Origin: an uncultured Opitutales bacterium
Lineage (GTDB): Bacteria; Verrucomicrobiota; Verrucomicrobiia; Opitutales; Intestinicryptomonadaceae
Reading direction: 5' to 3'
DNA length: 64,000 nt
Assembly (NCBI GenBank): GCA_900545715.1
Contig: URAJ01000004.1
Span: 1-64,000, forward strand
Both the position numbers and the translations under genes were made by a program. This document shows, piece by piece, positions 53,626 to 64,000 of this stretch (position 1 is its first letter; the number at the start of each line of letters is the position of its first letter). Under the pieces are notes generated by a model that was not told the DNA's origin, searched no databases, and saw only the letters and a list, made by a program, of their open reading frames with translations.

Positions 53626-54726
53626 ATGCTGCGCTTAATATGCATATTTTCCGCCGCGCTGACTGCTTTATGTGTCGGCGCGCGCGAAAAATGGACTGAG
53701 GCCGAAGCAAACGCATGGTATGAAAACAAGCCCTTTATGGCCGGCTGCAATTTCGTTCCGTCCGACGCATCAAACCAAATAGAGATGTGGAGCTCTTCGA
53801 CCTTCAATCCGAAGCTTATAGACGCCGAGCTTGCTATGGCGCAAAAGCTCGGCTTCAATACAATGCGCGTGTTTTTAAGCGACGTTGTGTGGAGGCACGA
53901 AGGGCAGAAGTTCTTCGAAAATGTGGATAAATATCTGCAAATAGCCGACTCGCACGGCATAAAAACCCTGTTTGTGTTTTTCGACAGTTGCTGGAATTCC
54001 GTTTCAAAATACGGTAAACAGCCGGAGCCGAAAGGTACGCACAACTCAAATTGGCTGAAATCCCCGCCATTCAAAGTTCTCGCTGACGACTCGGCGTGGG
54101 GCTCGTTGGAAAAATACGTGAAGCAGACAGTTTCGAGGTATGCCGACGACCAGAGGGTAATAGGCTGGGACGTCTTCAACGAACCGGGCAATATCGGTAT
54201 TTCGGTAGATCAGAACGGTGCTTTGAAAGGCGATTTGAAGATGTTCGAGAGAACCGAAAGGCTCTTAAAATTGTCATTCGAGTGGGCGCGGTCAGCCAAT
54301 CCGTCGCAGCCGATTACGGCGGGAGTGTACACTTCCGACAATTCTCCGGTTGGCAAAGTTATGAATCCAATTCAGCTTGAAGAATCGGATATTATAAGCT
54401 TTCACTGCTATGGGGGAAAAGGATCTCTTATGGCGCTCATAAAAAAGCTTGGGAAGTTGAACCGCCCAATGTTTTGCACCGAATATATGGCGCGCCCGTA
54501 CAGCACTTTCGACCCGTGCCTCGGCGTTATGAAAGACCATAAGGTTGCTGCCTACAACTGGGGTTTTGTAAATGGACGGACGCATACAGACAGGCCGTGG
54601 AGCATGTTGGAGGGCAAATACCCGAAGGGAATGTGGTTCCACGACGTGTTGAAGCCCGACGGCTCGCCGTACGACCAAAAGGAGGCGGAGTACATAAAGA
54701 AAATAATGGGAGTGTCGAAAAACTAA
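53626..54726 (+). CDS. Secreted GH5-like glycosidase (cellulase-fold)
   Basis: A 366-residue exported TIM-barrel glycosidase of clan GH-A. The acid/base is E186 in WDVFNEPG and the nucleophile E286 in MFCTEYMARP, with the usual RVFLSDVVWRHEG and HCYGG segments between. The signal peptide is LRLICIFSAALTALCVGA. Clan membership is clear, but the family number (GH5 or a near relative) and the substrate are not. It directly follows the FAD lipoprotein gene, which suggests a joint role in breaking down an oxidised or acetylated glycan. Confidence 0.87.
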   Translation: MLRLICIFSAALTALCVGAREKWTEAEANAWYENKPFMAGCNFVPSDASNQIEMWSSSTFNPKLIDAELAMAQKLGFNTMRVFLSDVVWRHEGQKFFENVDKYLQIADSHGIKTLFVFFDSCWNSVSKYGKQPEPKGTHNSNWLKSPPFKVLADDSAWGSLEKYVKQTVSRYADDQRVIGWDVFNEPGNIGISVDQNGALKGDLKMFERTERLLKLSFEWARSANPSQPITAGVYTSDNSPVGKVMNPIQLEESDIISFHCYGGKGSLMALIKKLGKLNRPMFCTEYMARPYSTFDPCLGVMKDHKVAAYNWGFVNGRTHTDRPWSMLEGKYPKGMWFHDVLKPDGSPYDQKEAEYIKKIMGVSKN

Positions 54727-54829
54727 CCGCGGGATTCCCAAAAAACTTTTCTGCTTTTGCTCTCCGTACGCGTAATCAACGGGCCCGGTTTTGCGGGAAG
54801 ATAAAAAAATACCGCCAAAATTTAAGCCT

Positions 54830-54864
54830 AAAAAACGCCGAAATAAATTTCGGCGTTTTTTTTG
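54830..54864 (+). terminator. Intrinsic terminator of the FAD/GH5 transcription unit
   Basis: AAAACGCCGAAAT and ATTTCGGCGTTTT form a long perfect stem followed by T-rich sequence, about 105 bases after the GH5-like stop codon. It can act on both strands. Confidence 0.8.
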
Positions 54865-54928
54865 TTATTTTGCACGTTTTGATATTCAAGCCGCAGAGTG
54901 CGGCTTAACGGGAAAACGCCGCAAAAAA

Positions 54929-55246
54929 TTAAAATTTTTGCATCAGTTCTATTGGCACTCCGCCGTCTTCTATTATAAAGGCGGCTTTTAAGCTCGGGAA
55001 CGGCTCAAACGGAGGAATCAATACCTCCGCCCCTTTGAGTTCGGCTTCGATATCGTCCACCATATATGCTATGTGGGTGGCATTTTTCAAAAGCTCGGGC
55101 ATCGGGCTGCCTTCCTCAAAGTATAGAAACTCTATGTTGTTTTTTGTGTCCGCCGGATCGGTGACGAAAAGCTTTGCGCCTTCAAGGTACGCGGCTTTTT
55201 CGGGTTTTTTGTCCGTCGGGATTCCAATATGCGCCAGTTTTCTCAT
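54929..55246 (-). CDS. VOC (glyoxalase)-fold protein
   Basis: A 105-residue protein of the vicinal-oxygen-chelate fold: HIGIPTDKKPE at the start, FLYFEEGSPMPELL in the middle, HIAYMVDDIEAELKGAEV and GVPIELMQKF at the end. H7, E39, H58 and E101 occupy positions typical of the metal site. No substrate can be named. Confidence 0.82.
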   Translation of the reverse strand: MRKLAHIGIPTDKKPEKAAYLEGAKLFVTDPADTKNNIEFLYFEEGSPMPELLKNATHIAYMVDDIEAELKGAEVLIPPFEPFPSLKAAFIIEDGGVPIELMQKF

Positions 55247-55348
55247 AGTGGACCAGATTTTTTATTTTTTTTGAAAATCGGGCAAGCAAATTCTGTGCGT
55301 AGCTTTTTAGTGTTGTAATAATGAATGCGTGCAGTAAGTTGTCCGAAT

Positions 55349-56281
55349 ATGAAAAAACTTTTTTGTGTGAGTTTGCTTTCTTTGGCGCCGTTTTTAGCGG
55401 CTGCGGAAATCTCCGATTCGGGCTCGGCGGACGCTGTGGCGTGCGTCGGAAGAATTGTGCCCGGTGCGAGAATTTCTAAGCTCGCCGCCCCGTCGCTCGG
55501 GGGCGCACAGGCTATTGTCGAAACGCTTAATATACGCAAGGGCGGATATGTTGAAAAAGGGCAGATAGTCGCAGTTCTGCGGGGCGCCGCCAAAGCGAAG
55601 GCAGCATTAGAGCGCGCCGAGAAATCTCTCGCCGCCGCAAAGGCAAATTCGGATATGAAAACTTTGCAGCAGGAGAATTTTATAGCGGATCTCGAAGGGT
55701 CGTTCGACCAAAACCGCAGGGTTCTCGACGAAAAGGATCCGCCGCGCCGCGAGCGCGAGCAGATTGAATACGAACAGGAGTCTCTCGCGAGAAAAATAGC
55801 CCAGGCAAAGTCGATGCTTCCGCACGTCAAGAAAACCCAAGAGCTCGCAGTAGCCGAGGCTGAGGCGGCTCTTGCGGAAGCGAAGGCGGCGTACGCCGAA
55901 TACGAAGTTGTCGCCCCGATTTCCGGCGAGGTTGTCGAGTGCAATGTGGTGGAAGGCGAAGCCGTCGGAATGGAGGGCATTTGCGAAATTGCAGATACTA
56001 AGACAATGTATGCTGAAGCCGAGGTTTATATTTCGGACATATCGAAAGTGGCAGTAGGGGACAGCGCGGAAATATCTTCCGACGCCCTCGGAGATCAAAA
56101 ATTTTCAGGAAAAGTTGTTCAAATTTCCGCTTATGTAAAGTCGAACAGGCTTTTTAGCAGCGACCCGAGCGATTATTCAAACCTTAGGGTCGTAGTCGTT
56201 AAAATTAAAATAGACGCCCCGGAAAAATTCCGAAACTTAATAGGCTCGCAAGTCAATATCCGCATAATTGTGAAGAAATAA
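55349..56281 (+). CDS. Periplasmic adaptor (HlyD/DevB-type) of an ABC exporter
   Basis: A 310-residue membrane-fusion protein with signal peptide (KKLFCVSLLSLAPFLAAA). A split lipoyl-like domain (AIVETLNIRKGGYVEKGQIVAVLRG and YEVVAPISGEVVECNVVEGEAVG) flanks a coiled coil of about 100 residues rich in Ala, Glu and Lys, followed by the beta-barrel. It resembles DevB of heterocyst exporters. The DevC-like permease follows after 15 bases. The ATG at 55349 is preferred over 55325 because it begins the signal peptide. Confidence 0.88.
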   Translation: MKKLFCVSLLSLAPFLAAAEISDSGSADAVACVGRIVPGARISKLAAPSLGGAQAIVETLNIRKGGYVEKGQIVAVLRGAAKAKAALERAEKSLAAAKANSDMKTLQQENFIADLEGSFDQNRRVLDEKDPPRREREQIEYEQESLARKIAQAKSMLPHVKKTQELAVAEAEAALAEAKAAYAEYEVVAPISGEVVECNVVEGEAVGMEGICEIADTKTMYAEAEVYISDISKVAVGDSAEISSDALGDQKFSGKVVQISAYVKSNRLFSSDPSDYSNLRVVVVKIKIDAPEKFRNLIGSQVNIRIIVKK

Positions 56282-56296
56282 TCGGCGCGTCAAAAA

Positions 56297-57484
56297 GTGC
56301 ATAAAAATCGCAAAAGTTTTTTAGAAAGGCTGTTTCCGCTCGGCATTCCAATCGCGTGGGAGCAGCTGTCGGGCGACAAAAAGCGCTTTTTTGTCGCTCT
56401 TTTGGGGATAACGTTTGCAGTGGCAATGATGCTGTTTCAAATGGGCCTTAGAAACGCCCTGTACAAACAGGTCGTTGGCCCCCTTGAACTCCTCGACGGG
56501 GAAGTCGTAATTGTCGGGGCGAACTACGAATACTTCGGCGTCGGGAAGGGTTTCGCGCAGATACGCATGTTTCAGGCGCTCGCAGACGAAGATGTCGAGT
56601 CGGCTACCGGCATAAAACTCGGGTGCATGTCGTTTAAAAATGTGGACGACGGCCGCGAGCGCGATATTTTCGTCATAGCCTTCGACCCCTCAAAAAACGT
56701 ATTTTTGTCCGACGACATAAAAGAATCGCAGGATTATCTAAAACGCGACGGCGCGGTTTTGTTCGACCGACTCTCGCGCTCGCAGTACGGCAAGGTTGCC
56801 GAAAAATTTGAGAGAGAGGGCTCTGTGAGAACGGAGGTCGCGGGGAAGCGGGCTATGATTCGAGGACTCGTAAAAATAGGCGCGACTTTTGCGGCCGACG
56901 GAAATGTGCTGATGAGCCTGCGGACTTTCTCCGATATATGGAATGAACCGGAAGGCGTTTACAGCGTCGGCGTGCTGAAGCTACGCGATGGCGCGGACCC
57001 CGAGAAAGTCGCGAAAAGCCTCGAAAAAATACTTCCTTCCGACGTGCGCGTAATGACGAAGGAGAAATTTATACAGAACGAAAAAAACTATTGGGCGGAG
57101 CGCACTCCGATTGGATTTGTCATCGGGGCGTCTATGGCGGTCGCAATTTTTGTCGGGGCTGTAATCGTCTATCAAATACTCTACACAGACGTCACGGACC
57201 ATTTGTCGGAGTATGCGACTCTTAAGGCAATCGGCTTTGGAGATTCCTTCTTTGTGTGGATAATAGTGCAGGAGTCTTTCATACTTTCGGTTATGGGATT
57301 TGTCCCCGGAACTGTGCTTGCGGAAATTCTATACGTTCTAACGCGGACTGTTGCGGGAATGCAAACTTACATGGCCCCGTCGAGCCTTGCGATTGTATTT
57401 GGACTGTCGCTTTCGATGTGCCTCATAGCCGGTTTGTTCGCCACGCGCAAACTGCGCAAGGCAAACCCTGCCGATATTTTTTAA
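56297..57484 (+). CDS. DevC-like ABC transporter permease
   Basis: A 395-residue MacB/FtsX-fold permease starting at GTG. One membrane helix is near the N-terminus (FFVALLGITFAVAMMLFQMGL) and three near the C-terminus, separated by a large extracytoplasmic domain (about 55-265). The start GIPIAWEQLSGDKKRFFVAL and TLKAIGF in the third loop match DevC. It pairs with the adaptor gene in front. No ATPase gene (DevA) is beside it; the next gene, 21 bases on, is thiC. Confidence 0.9.
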   Translation: MHKNRKSFLERLFPLGIPIAWEQLSGDKKRFFVALLGITFAVAMMLFQMGLRNALYKQVVGPLELLDGEVVIVGANYEYFGVGKGFAQIRMFQALADEDVESATGIKLGCMSFKNVDDGRERDIFVIAFDPSKNVFLSDDIKESQDYLKRDGAVLFDRLSRSQYGKVAEKFEREGSVRTEVAGKRAMIRGLVKIGATFAADGNVLMSLRTFSDIWNEPEGVYSVGVLKLRDGADPEKVAKSLEKILPSDVRVMTKEKFIQNEKNYWAERTPIGFVIGASMAVAIFVGAVIVYQILYTDVTDHLSEYATLKAIGFGDSFFVWIIVQESFILSVMGFVPGTVLAEILYVLTRTVAGMQTYMAPSSLAIVFGLSLSMCLIAGLFATRKLRKANPADIF

Positions 57485-59248
<1,764 letters not shown>

Positions 59249-59250
59249 AT

Positions 59251-59715
59251 ATGGACGAAAATGCAAATTCCGAAAACAATGGGGCGTGCTCCGAATACTT
59301 GTTTATGCGCGGATACAACTGCGCGCAAGCGGTTTTCGCGGCGCATGCAACGAAGCTTGGAATGGATTTCGACACTGCCTTGAAAGTGTCAGCTCCGCTC
59401 GGTGGCGGCGTTGGCAGAATGAGGGAGGTATGCGGGGCTTTCAGCGCCTGCGCCATGCTCGACGGGCTTAAAAACTGCACTTCCGACCCTTCCGCCGCGG
59501 AAAAGGAAAAGACCTACGCAAGAGTTCAAAAACTCGCTGAGATTTTTAAAAAGCGCAACGGCTCAATAATTTGCCGCGAGCTTTTGAAAATCAAAGAAGG
59601 CTCTCCAATATCCCCTGCGCCAGACGCCCGCGATGCGAATTATTACGCTACTCGCCCATGCGCGAAAATAGTCGAAAACGCCTCGGAGATTGTAGAAAAA
59701 TACATACTAAAATAA
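59251..59715 (+). CDS. C_GCAxxG_C_C-family redox-type protein
   Basis: A 154-residue member of the C_GCAxxG_C_C family, named for its conserved cysteines: GYNCAQAV (C24), CGAFSAC (C61, C67), C108 in SIICREL and C137 in RPCAKIV. The family is thought to be redox-active and often sits near molybdenum or Fe-S metabolism genes; the substrate is unknown. It is coupled to thiC (2-base gap). The ATG at 59251 is the start, because the longer frame lies inside thiC. Confidence 0.9.
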   Translation: MDENANSENNGACSEYLFMRGYNCAQAVFAAHATKLGMDFDTALKVSAPLGGGVGRMREVCGAFSACAMLDGLKNCTSDPSAAEKEKTYARVQKLAEIFKKRNGSIICRELLKIKEGSPISPAPDARDANYYATRPCAKIVENASEIVEKYILK

Positions 59716-60041
59716 TTTTTTTGCGCGCACTAAACGCAAGCTTGTCGGTTGAGTGGGAATTTGCCGGATTTTATTATCAAAAAGATTTTTGCGCGCAAAC
59801 AGAACAGTCTGAAAATATTACCGCGGCTTTGGAGCGGAAAATGCGCCGCTTTTTATGCTTTTAATGAAAAAGGCAAGGCGGCGAAGGTTTTTTTATGCGT
59901 ACAGATTTCGCGCGGAACTTAACTGCGCGCATTTTCTGTGCGCCTTTATCGCCAGTGAAATTCGTTCGGAAGTGGCGGCAATTTCTGAATGCAAAAAAAA
60001 CGGCTTCCGATGGAAGCCGTTAAAAATTCTGCGCGAAAAAC
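59716..60041. other. Convergent intergenic stretch
   Basis: Nothing is recognised except the ferredoxin terminator at 59993-60022. A 98-codon frame that begins inside the preceding gene has no recognisable content. Confidence 0.5.
59993..60022 (-). terminator. Intrinsic terminator of the ferredoxin gene
   Basis: AACGGCTTCC-GAT-GGAAGCCGTT is a perfect 10 bp stem; on the minus strand it is followed by eight T, about 20 bases after the stop codon. Confidence 0.85.
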
Positions 60042-60272
60042 TTATTCGCCGTCGTCGCCTATCGCCTGAACAGGGCAGGATTCCATAGCCTCCGTGCAAA
60101 GGGTGGTTTCGTCCGCATTCGAAGGCTGTTTAGCAACAAACGCGCAACCCGCGTCGCTGATTTCAAAAAAGCCTTCGGCCGTAGACGCGCACAAGGCGCA
60201 GCCAATGCACTGGGAGTCGACATAGAATTTGCCGGCTACGTTAAATTCGTTTTTTTCGTTTTTGTCTGCCAT
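60042..60272 (-). CDS. Small [4Fe-4S] ferredoxin
   Basis: A 76-residue ferredoxin with one cluster: C22-x2-C25-x2-C28 (QCIGCALC) and C66 (ESCPVQAI). An additional C59 is not in a cluster position. It resembles single-cluster ferredoxins of the Fd-type electron carriers, possibly serving pyruvate-linked or radical SAM reactions. The ATG at 60272 is used because the longer frame has no family similarity. Confidence 0.9.
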   Translation of the reverse strand: MADKNEKNEFNVAGKFYVDSQCIGCALCASTAEGFFEISDAGCAFVAKQPSNADETTLCTEAMESCPVQAIGDDGE

Positions 60273-60559
60273 AATACTGAAAAAGTTAGGATTTAAACCC
60301 GCTTCGTCAAGCGTTTTTTCCCCTATTAAACGCCTATCGAACTTGAAAAAACAGTTTCCTTTTCGCTGCCCCGACCTCATAGCGCCCTTTAATATCAAAG
60401 GATACTATGATTTGCCCGTTGCAAAACGTGGCGGAAATCTGTCAGAACCGCGCAATAGTGGGCGTGCAGGCAACAGCGGGCTTTTTTAAGAAAACACCTG
60501 TTCTCTCACCCGCTCTTTAAAAAAATGCGCGACAATTGCGGAAAACTCGTATCGGCGTA

Positions 60560-61600
60560 TTAAAGCCCGTTTACAAGTTTGTAGAGCATCTCTCCAACGG
60601 CCTGTATTTCCCCCGCGTATTTGAGGCTTGAAATTAAATCCTGCGGAAGGTTGTCAAAGCCCGTCTGTGCGCCTGCCAACATGCCTATTATAACGCCCCT
60701 GCCTGTGGATTCGCCGCCGATATTTGCGTTTGAAAATATCGCGCACTTGAAATCGTTGCCGTATTTCAAGCTAATATAAAGGCTAAGCGGCAGCCCTTCG
60801 TCTATCGAGGCGAAAATGCCGGTGGAATTTATGGCCTGTTCATCGTCGCGGTTTTTTATCCATCTGCGGTATGGAAAAGCGAGCGAAAAGTGGCGGTCGG
60901 GCGTCATCTTATCGTACATTGCGCTTTCTATGGTCGCGCCTTTTATTATGTACGAAAGCAATTCAGCCACAAAAAATGCGGCGGAATATGCGGACTCCCC
61001 GCTCGAAAATTTTTTAAGCGCATGGAAAAGCCCCATCTGAGTTTTTTCAGGATTGCGCATTATAAAAAGCATAAGCGGTATGAATGTGGCAATGTCGCTC
61101 ATATGCGCCTCTGGGCAACCGTTCGCCTCGGGATCTTTGCCGCTTGCGAGATTCTCAAAATATTTGCGGTGTATGCTCGGTATGAAAGTGTCGCGGTGGC
61201 CGTCGGGCGTGACCATCACGAGCCTGTACCGCTCCATCCAGTCGTCGGCGTCAAATCCGCCCTTTTCGCACATTGATACTGCCAGGTGAAGGGCAAGATA
61301 CATAGGCAGGGTATTTTCGCCGGCGTCCATTCCGCAGTGCGGGTGGGCGTCGCGCTCGCGCCAAAGATGGCGGCGCTTGGGGCCTATATAGTCGTATTCA
61401 GGCGGAAGAATCGGCGCGGGTATCGCGTGCAATACGCTTTCGGGATGTGTCGGCTTTGGCGCGGCAAACGAATTTACTTCGCCGTAGTCAGCCTTCAATA
61501 ATTTGGAGCTCGAAAACCCGTGTGTAGGCATTGCGGCAGCGTCCCCCAAAAACGCTCCCCACCATGCACCGTAAAACCTGTTTGTTGCCTCGCTTAACAT
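60560..61600 (-). CDS. ADP-ribosylglycohydrolase-fold protein with altered metal motifs
   Basis: A 346-residue all-alpha protein of the ADP-ribosylglycohydrolase (ARH/DraG) family: WGAFLGDAAAMPTHG near the start, the first metal region as MDAGENTLPMYLAL and the late one as NIGGESTGRGVIIGMLAGAQTG. In typical members these read TDDTxM and GGDTDT, where the Asp residues bind the two magnesium ions. Here they are changed to GENT and GGEST, so catalysis by the normal mechanism is doubtful. It has a strong promoter upstream. It may bind ADP-ribose or act on another glycosidic bond. Confidence 0.8.
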   Translation of the reverse strand: MLSEATNRFYGAWWGAFLGDAAAMPTHGFSSSKLLKADYGEVNSFAAPKPTHPESVLHAIPAPILPPEYDYIGPKRRHLWRERDAHPHCGMDAGENTLPMYLALHLAVSMCEKGGFDADDWMERYRLVMVTPDGHRDTFIPSIHRKYFENLASGKDPEANGCPEAHMSDIATFIPLMLFIMRNPEKTQMGLFHALKKFSSGESAYSAAFFVAELLSYIIKGATIESAMYDKMTPDRHFSLAFPYRRWIKNRDDEQAINSTGIFASIDEGLPLSLYISLKYGNDFKCAIFSNANIGGESTGRGVIIGMLAGAQTGFDNLPQDLISSLKYAGEIQAVGEMLYKLVNGL

Positions 61601-61623
61601 ATCGTCCTTTCTGTTGCGAATCA

Positions 61624-61652
61624 AGAATATGCAAAATTATTTTTAATGTCAA
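61624..61652 (-). promoter_or_regulatory. Consensus sigma70 promoter of the ADP-ribosylglycohydrolase-like gene
   Basis: On the minus strand TTGACA (61652-61647), a 17-base spacer and TATTCT (61629-61624). A ribosome-binding site AAAGGA lies 4 bases before the ATG at 61600. The divergent wecE gene starts 110 bases to the right. Confidence 0.75.
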
Positions 61653-61762
61653 TCTTAATACTTGCGTTTTTTTTCGGATTTTTTTCAAAAATATGCAGAT
61701 GCGCGAAATTTTTTCTTTGAATACGGCGCGGACTTGTGTGATATTCCGCAAAATTTTGTACT

Positions 61763-62893
61763 ATGAAAATCCCGTTCAATAAAATATTTTTAGAAGGCTC
61801 GGAAATGGCGAATATAAAGGAAGCGATAGATTCCGGGCACTTGCAGGGCGACGGCAAATTCATGAAAATTTGCGAGGAAAAAATAAGGCGGCTGACAGGG
61901 GCGAAAGACGCCTTGCTGACAAACTCCTGCACGGCGTCGCTCGATATGGCGGCGCTGCTTTGCGACATTGAGGACGGCGACGAAGTGATAGTCCCGACCT
62001 ACACTTTTGTGTCGAGCATAAACGCGTTTGTTCTGCGCGGAGCAAAGCCGGTATTCTGCGACATCACAGCCGACACTTTAAATATCGACGCCTCAAAAAT
62101 AGAGGAACTTATTACGCCTAAGACGCGCGCAATAGTTCCCGTCCACTACGCCGGGGTCGGTTGCGATATGGACGAAATAAATGCTCTTGCCCAAAAGCGC
62201 TCGATAAAGGTTGTCGAGGACGCCGCGCAGGGGTTCTGCGCGTCGTACAAAGGCAAGATGCTTGGCACAATTGGCGACTTCGGCTCGATAAGTTTTCACG
62301 GGACGAAAAACGTCGTTTGCGGCGAGGGCGGCGCGCTGCTCGTAAACGATATGAAATATCGTGACAGAGCCTGCTTTATACGCGAAAAGGGCACAAACAG
62401 AATAAAATTTGTGGAGGGAAAGATAGACAAATATACATGGGTCGATTACGGCGACAGCTACATACCGTCTGAAATACTCGCCGCATTTCTCGCCGCCCAG
62501 CTCAATGCCGCCGAAAAAATCACCGCCGCGCGCGTGGAGGCATGGAACTACTATTACGGCAGACTTTCTGAGCTTGAGACTCGCGGGGATTTGAAGCTTG
62601 CGAAAGTCCCCGGGTATTGCGCGCACAACGCCCACATATTTTTTGTGCTTACGGATTCTCCCGATACCGAAAAACGCCTTGAAAAATTAATGAAGGAAAG
62701 CGGAGTTGGGGTTGTCCAGCACTATGCGCCTTTGCATCTATGCCCGATGGCGGAGCGTCTCGGCTGCGAACGCCGGCCGCTTCCCGTTGCGGAAACACTC
62801 GCTAAGACGATGCTGCGCCTGCCGATGTTTTCGGAAATTTCGCGCGAGCAGCAGGATTATGTCTGCGACCGCATTTTCGATTTTTATAAATAG
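61763..62893 (+). CDS. rffA: dTDP-4-amino-4,6-dideoxygalactose transaminase (WecE/RffA)
   Basis: A 376-residue DegT/DnrJ/EryC1 aminotransferase. The PLP lysine is K182 in SFHGTKNVV, with D153 in VEDAAQG for the pyridine nitrogen. The block IREKGTNRIKFVEGKIDKYT continued by WVDYGDSYIPSEILAAFLAAQL is characteristic of WecE rather than other members. It makes dTDP-Fuc4N for cell-surface polysaccharides. It stands alone on the plus strand with no other nucleotide-sugar gene. A decayed relative lies at 1115-1360. Confidence 0.93.
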   Translation: MKIPFNKIFLEGSEMANIKEAIDSGHLQGDGKFMKICEEKIRRLTGAKDALLTNSCTASLDMAALLCDIEDGDEVIVPTYTFVSSINAFVLRGAKPVFCDITADTLNIDASKIEELITPKTRAIVPVHYAGVGCDMDEINALAQKRSIKVVEDAAQGFCASYKGKMLGTIGDFGSISFHGTKNVVCGEGGALLVNDMKYRDRACFIREKGTNRIKFVEGKIDKYTWVDYGDSYIPSEILAAFLAAQLNAAEKITAARVEAWNYYYGRLSELETRGDLKLAKVPGYCAHNAHIFFVLTDSPDTEKRLEKLMKESGVGVVQHYAPLHLCPMAERLGCERRPLPVAETLAKTMLRLPMFSEISREQQDYVCDRIFDFYK

Positions 62894-63829
62894 CCGCTTT
62901 CTTCGGCGCAATTTTCAGAATGCTGATTGGCGGAAGCGGTGCGGGAATGCCGGATTTTTTTTTTCGGGCGCAATTTAAAAAAAATTGGATTGTACTACAA
63001 GTTTCTGAAAATTCTAAAAAGCACAGGAAGCTTGCGCGTCTCGCGGAACCAGTGGATGGGGAAACAGTGGACGGAACTTTCCGGCTTGATACCCGCTGAA
63101 TCTGTGCGCGTATGGGTGTACGCATTTTTTTGCTACGGTATTGGCAGTAGTCTGATTGCGCTGAATCTGCACGCACGGCGCGTGCATAGTGCCATGCCAA
63201 GAAACCTCTTGCGCGGGGGAGGTGGAATTTTTTTGCGCGGGCGCATACAGCATTTGGCAGAGTTTGGATTTAGGGAGCAGGCAGTGTAGAGCATCCATGC
63301 GCTTGCGGACGAGCGGCAGAGGCTACTGGCGATAATATCCCTTTGGATTTGCGGTAACGTATCCGTGTGCGGAGGGTTGAAAAGATGTTCGTCCTGACAA
63401 TCGCCGTCTTTGCCCGAAGCGTGTCTGGCGCGTGCAGGTGGGCGCGGGGCGGTTGAAGTTTAACTAATCAAACGGCGTATCCGTGCGTTTGCGGGCATGT
63501 ACAGGGCGGGGTGCGGGGTTTTTTTTAGAATAGGTTACAAAAAGCGGCGGATTTGGAATTTTTTTTTAATGCAAGTGCTCGGCCTTCGGGCAAAAAATGC
63601 AACTCGTTTTTGTGAAAAATTTTCTTGCAAAATGTGCCGAAAGAGAGTTGCTTAATACAAATAAACATAAAGCAAACTTCGGATTTTATTTTCGCCTAAA
63701 ACGGGTAGATTCAGATACAGGTGGTTATCCTTGGTTCCCGTCAAGTTCTCTCGGCGAAAAAGCGGCTTAAAAAAATTCGCAATTTGCCAGTGTTAAAAAA
63801 CTAAAATAAAAAAATAACAATAAAACAAT
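62894..63829. other. Long intergenic region before rpsP
   Basis: A 936-base stretch with no recognised gene. A 120-codon open frame (62927-63289) has no recognisable content. Candidate structures are CAAACG/CGTTTG around 63469-63491 and GCAACTC/GAGTTGC around 63600-63655, the latter in the likely leader of the ribosomal-protein transcript. I could not match it to 6S RNA, tmRNA, SRP RNA or RNase P RNA. Confidence 0.45.
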
Positions 63830-64000
63830 ATGGCACTTAAAATCAGACTACAACGCAACGGCGCGGCCCATAAACCGATTTACCGCATAGTCGTCGCCGA
63901 AAGCGCGTCGCGCCGCGACGGCAAGTTTGTCGAAACTATCGGCACATACAATCCCAGCCCCAGAGGCCAGGAAGTATTGTCGAAAATAAACATTGAGCGG
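63830..64000 (+). CDS. rpsP: Ribosomal protein S16 (N-terminal part)
   Basis: The first 57 codons of S16 run off the right edge: [19 protein letters not shown] followed by [19 protein letters not shown] and TYNPSP, the conserved N-terminal sequence of the small-subunit protein that binds 16S rRNA early in assembly. rpsP usually starts an operon with rimM, trmD and rplS. Confidence 0.96.
   Translation, partial: MALKIRLQRNGAAHKPIYRIVVAESASRRDGKFVETIGTYNPSPRGQEVLSKINIER

Noticed and set aside
62927..63289. 120-codon protein gene before rpsP
   Set aside because: No recognisable content or ribosome-binding site, and composition is unlike the neighbours.

Overview
This window looks like part of a chromosome of a member of the Verrucomicrobiota, probably an anaerobic or gut-type lineage near the Opitutales. 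That placement is inference. It rests on the Verrucomicrobia-style PEP-CTERM protein at 9.5 kb, the many secreted carbohydrate-active and esterase-like proteins, pyruvate formate-lyase with its activase, a menaquinone prenyltransferase, and a large Opitutae-type hypothetical protein between trpS and hisF. I see no rRNA, tRNA, phage, insertion sequence or CRISPR array.

Layout. 0-10.6 kb: an interrupted PEP-CTERM/autotransporter-type gene, a decayed wecE-like relic, purC, a secreted GH2 glycosidase, a Sel1-repeat protein, uvrB with a HAD phosphatase, and a second PEP-CTERM gene with a damaged start. 11-16.9 kb: trpS, a large membrane-anchored coiled-coil protein and hisF in one operon, then a YbaK-type deacylase and a secreted SGNH esterase. 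17.5-28.2 kb: a LacI regulator divergent from a seven-gene operon (PfkB kinase, FucI/AraA-type isomerase, IolB-type isomerase, FGGY kinase, FAD oxidase, degenerate Fe-S partner, class II aldolase), closed by a strong terminator and followed by an MFS transporter. 28.5-36.9 kb: lipoproteins, a PLP amino acid decarboxylase, pflA-pflB and a Na+/H+ antiporter. 37.9-43.2 kb: a sugar-acid operon (enolase-superfamily dehydratase, MFS transporter, SDR, RraA-type aldolase) preceded by an exported TIM-barrel protein. 43.6-54.7 kb: two tandem secreted M14 peptidases, a secreted protein of unknown function, birA-menA, a satellite-like repeat array, a sialate O-acetylesterase, an FAD lipoprotein and a GH5-like glycosidase. 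54.9-64 kb: a VOC protein, a DevBC-type exporter pair running into thiC and a C_GCAxxG_C_C protein, a ferredoxin, an atypical ADP-ribosylglycohydrolase-fold protein, wecE/rffA, and the start of rpsP.

How they fit together. Secreted glycosidases, esterases and peptidases would free sugars and sugar acids. Two related MFS transporters, each beside its own catabolic set, would import different products. The 18.8-28.2 kb set gives isomerisation, two phosphorylations, a flavin-linked oxidation and aldol cleavage. The 38-42 kb set gives dehydration, oxidation and a pyruvate-type cleavage without phosphorylation. Pyruvate would feed pyruvate formate-lyase.

The most interesting items are the 18.8-28.2 kb pathway, which matches no textbook route I can name; its Fe-S subunit, which keeps a CCG-like fold but has lost the CCG cysteines; a 26-27 bp repeat array with 159 bp higher-order periodicity at 49.6-50.0 kb; an 18 bp array at 32.0-32.2 kb; a wecE relic at 1.1-1.36 kb; and two PEP-CTERM-type genes that each carry a stop codon near the signal peptide.
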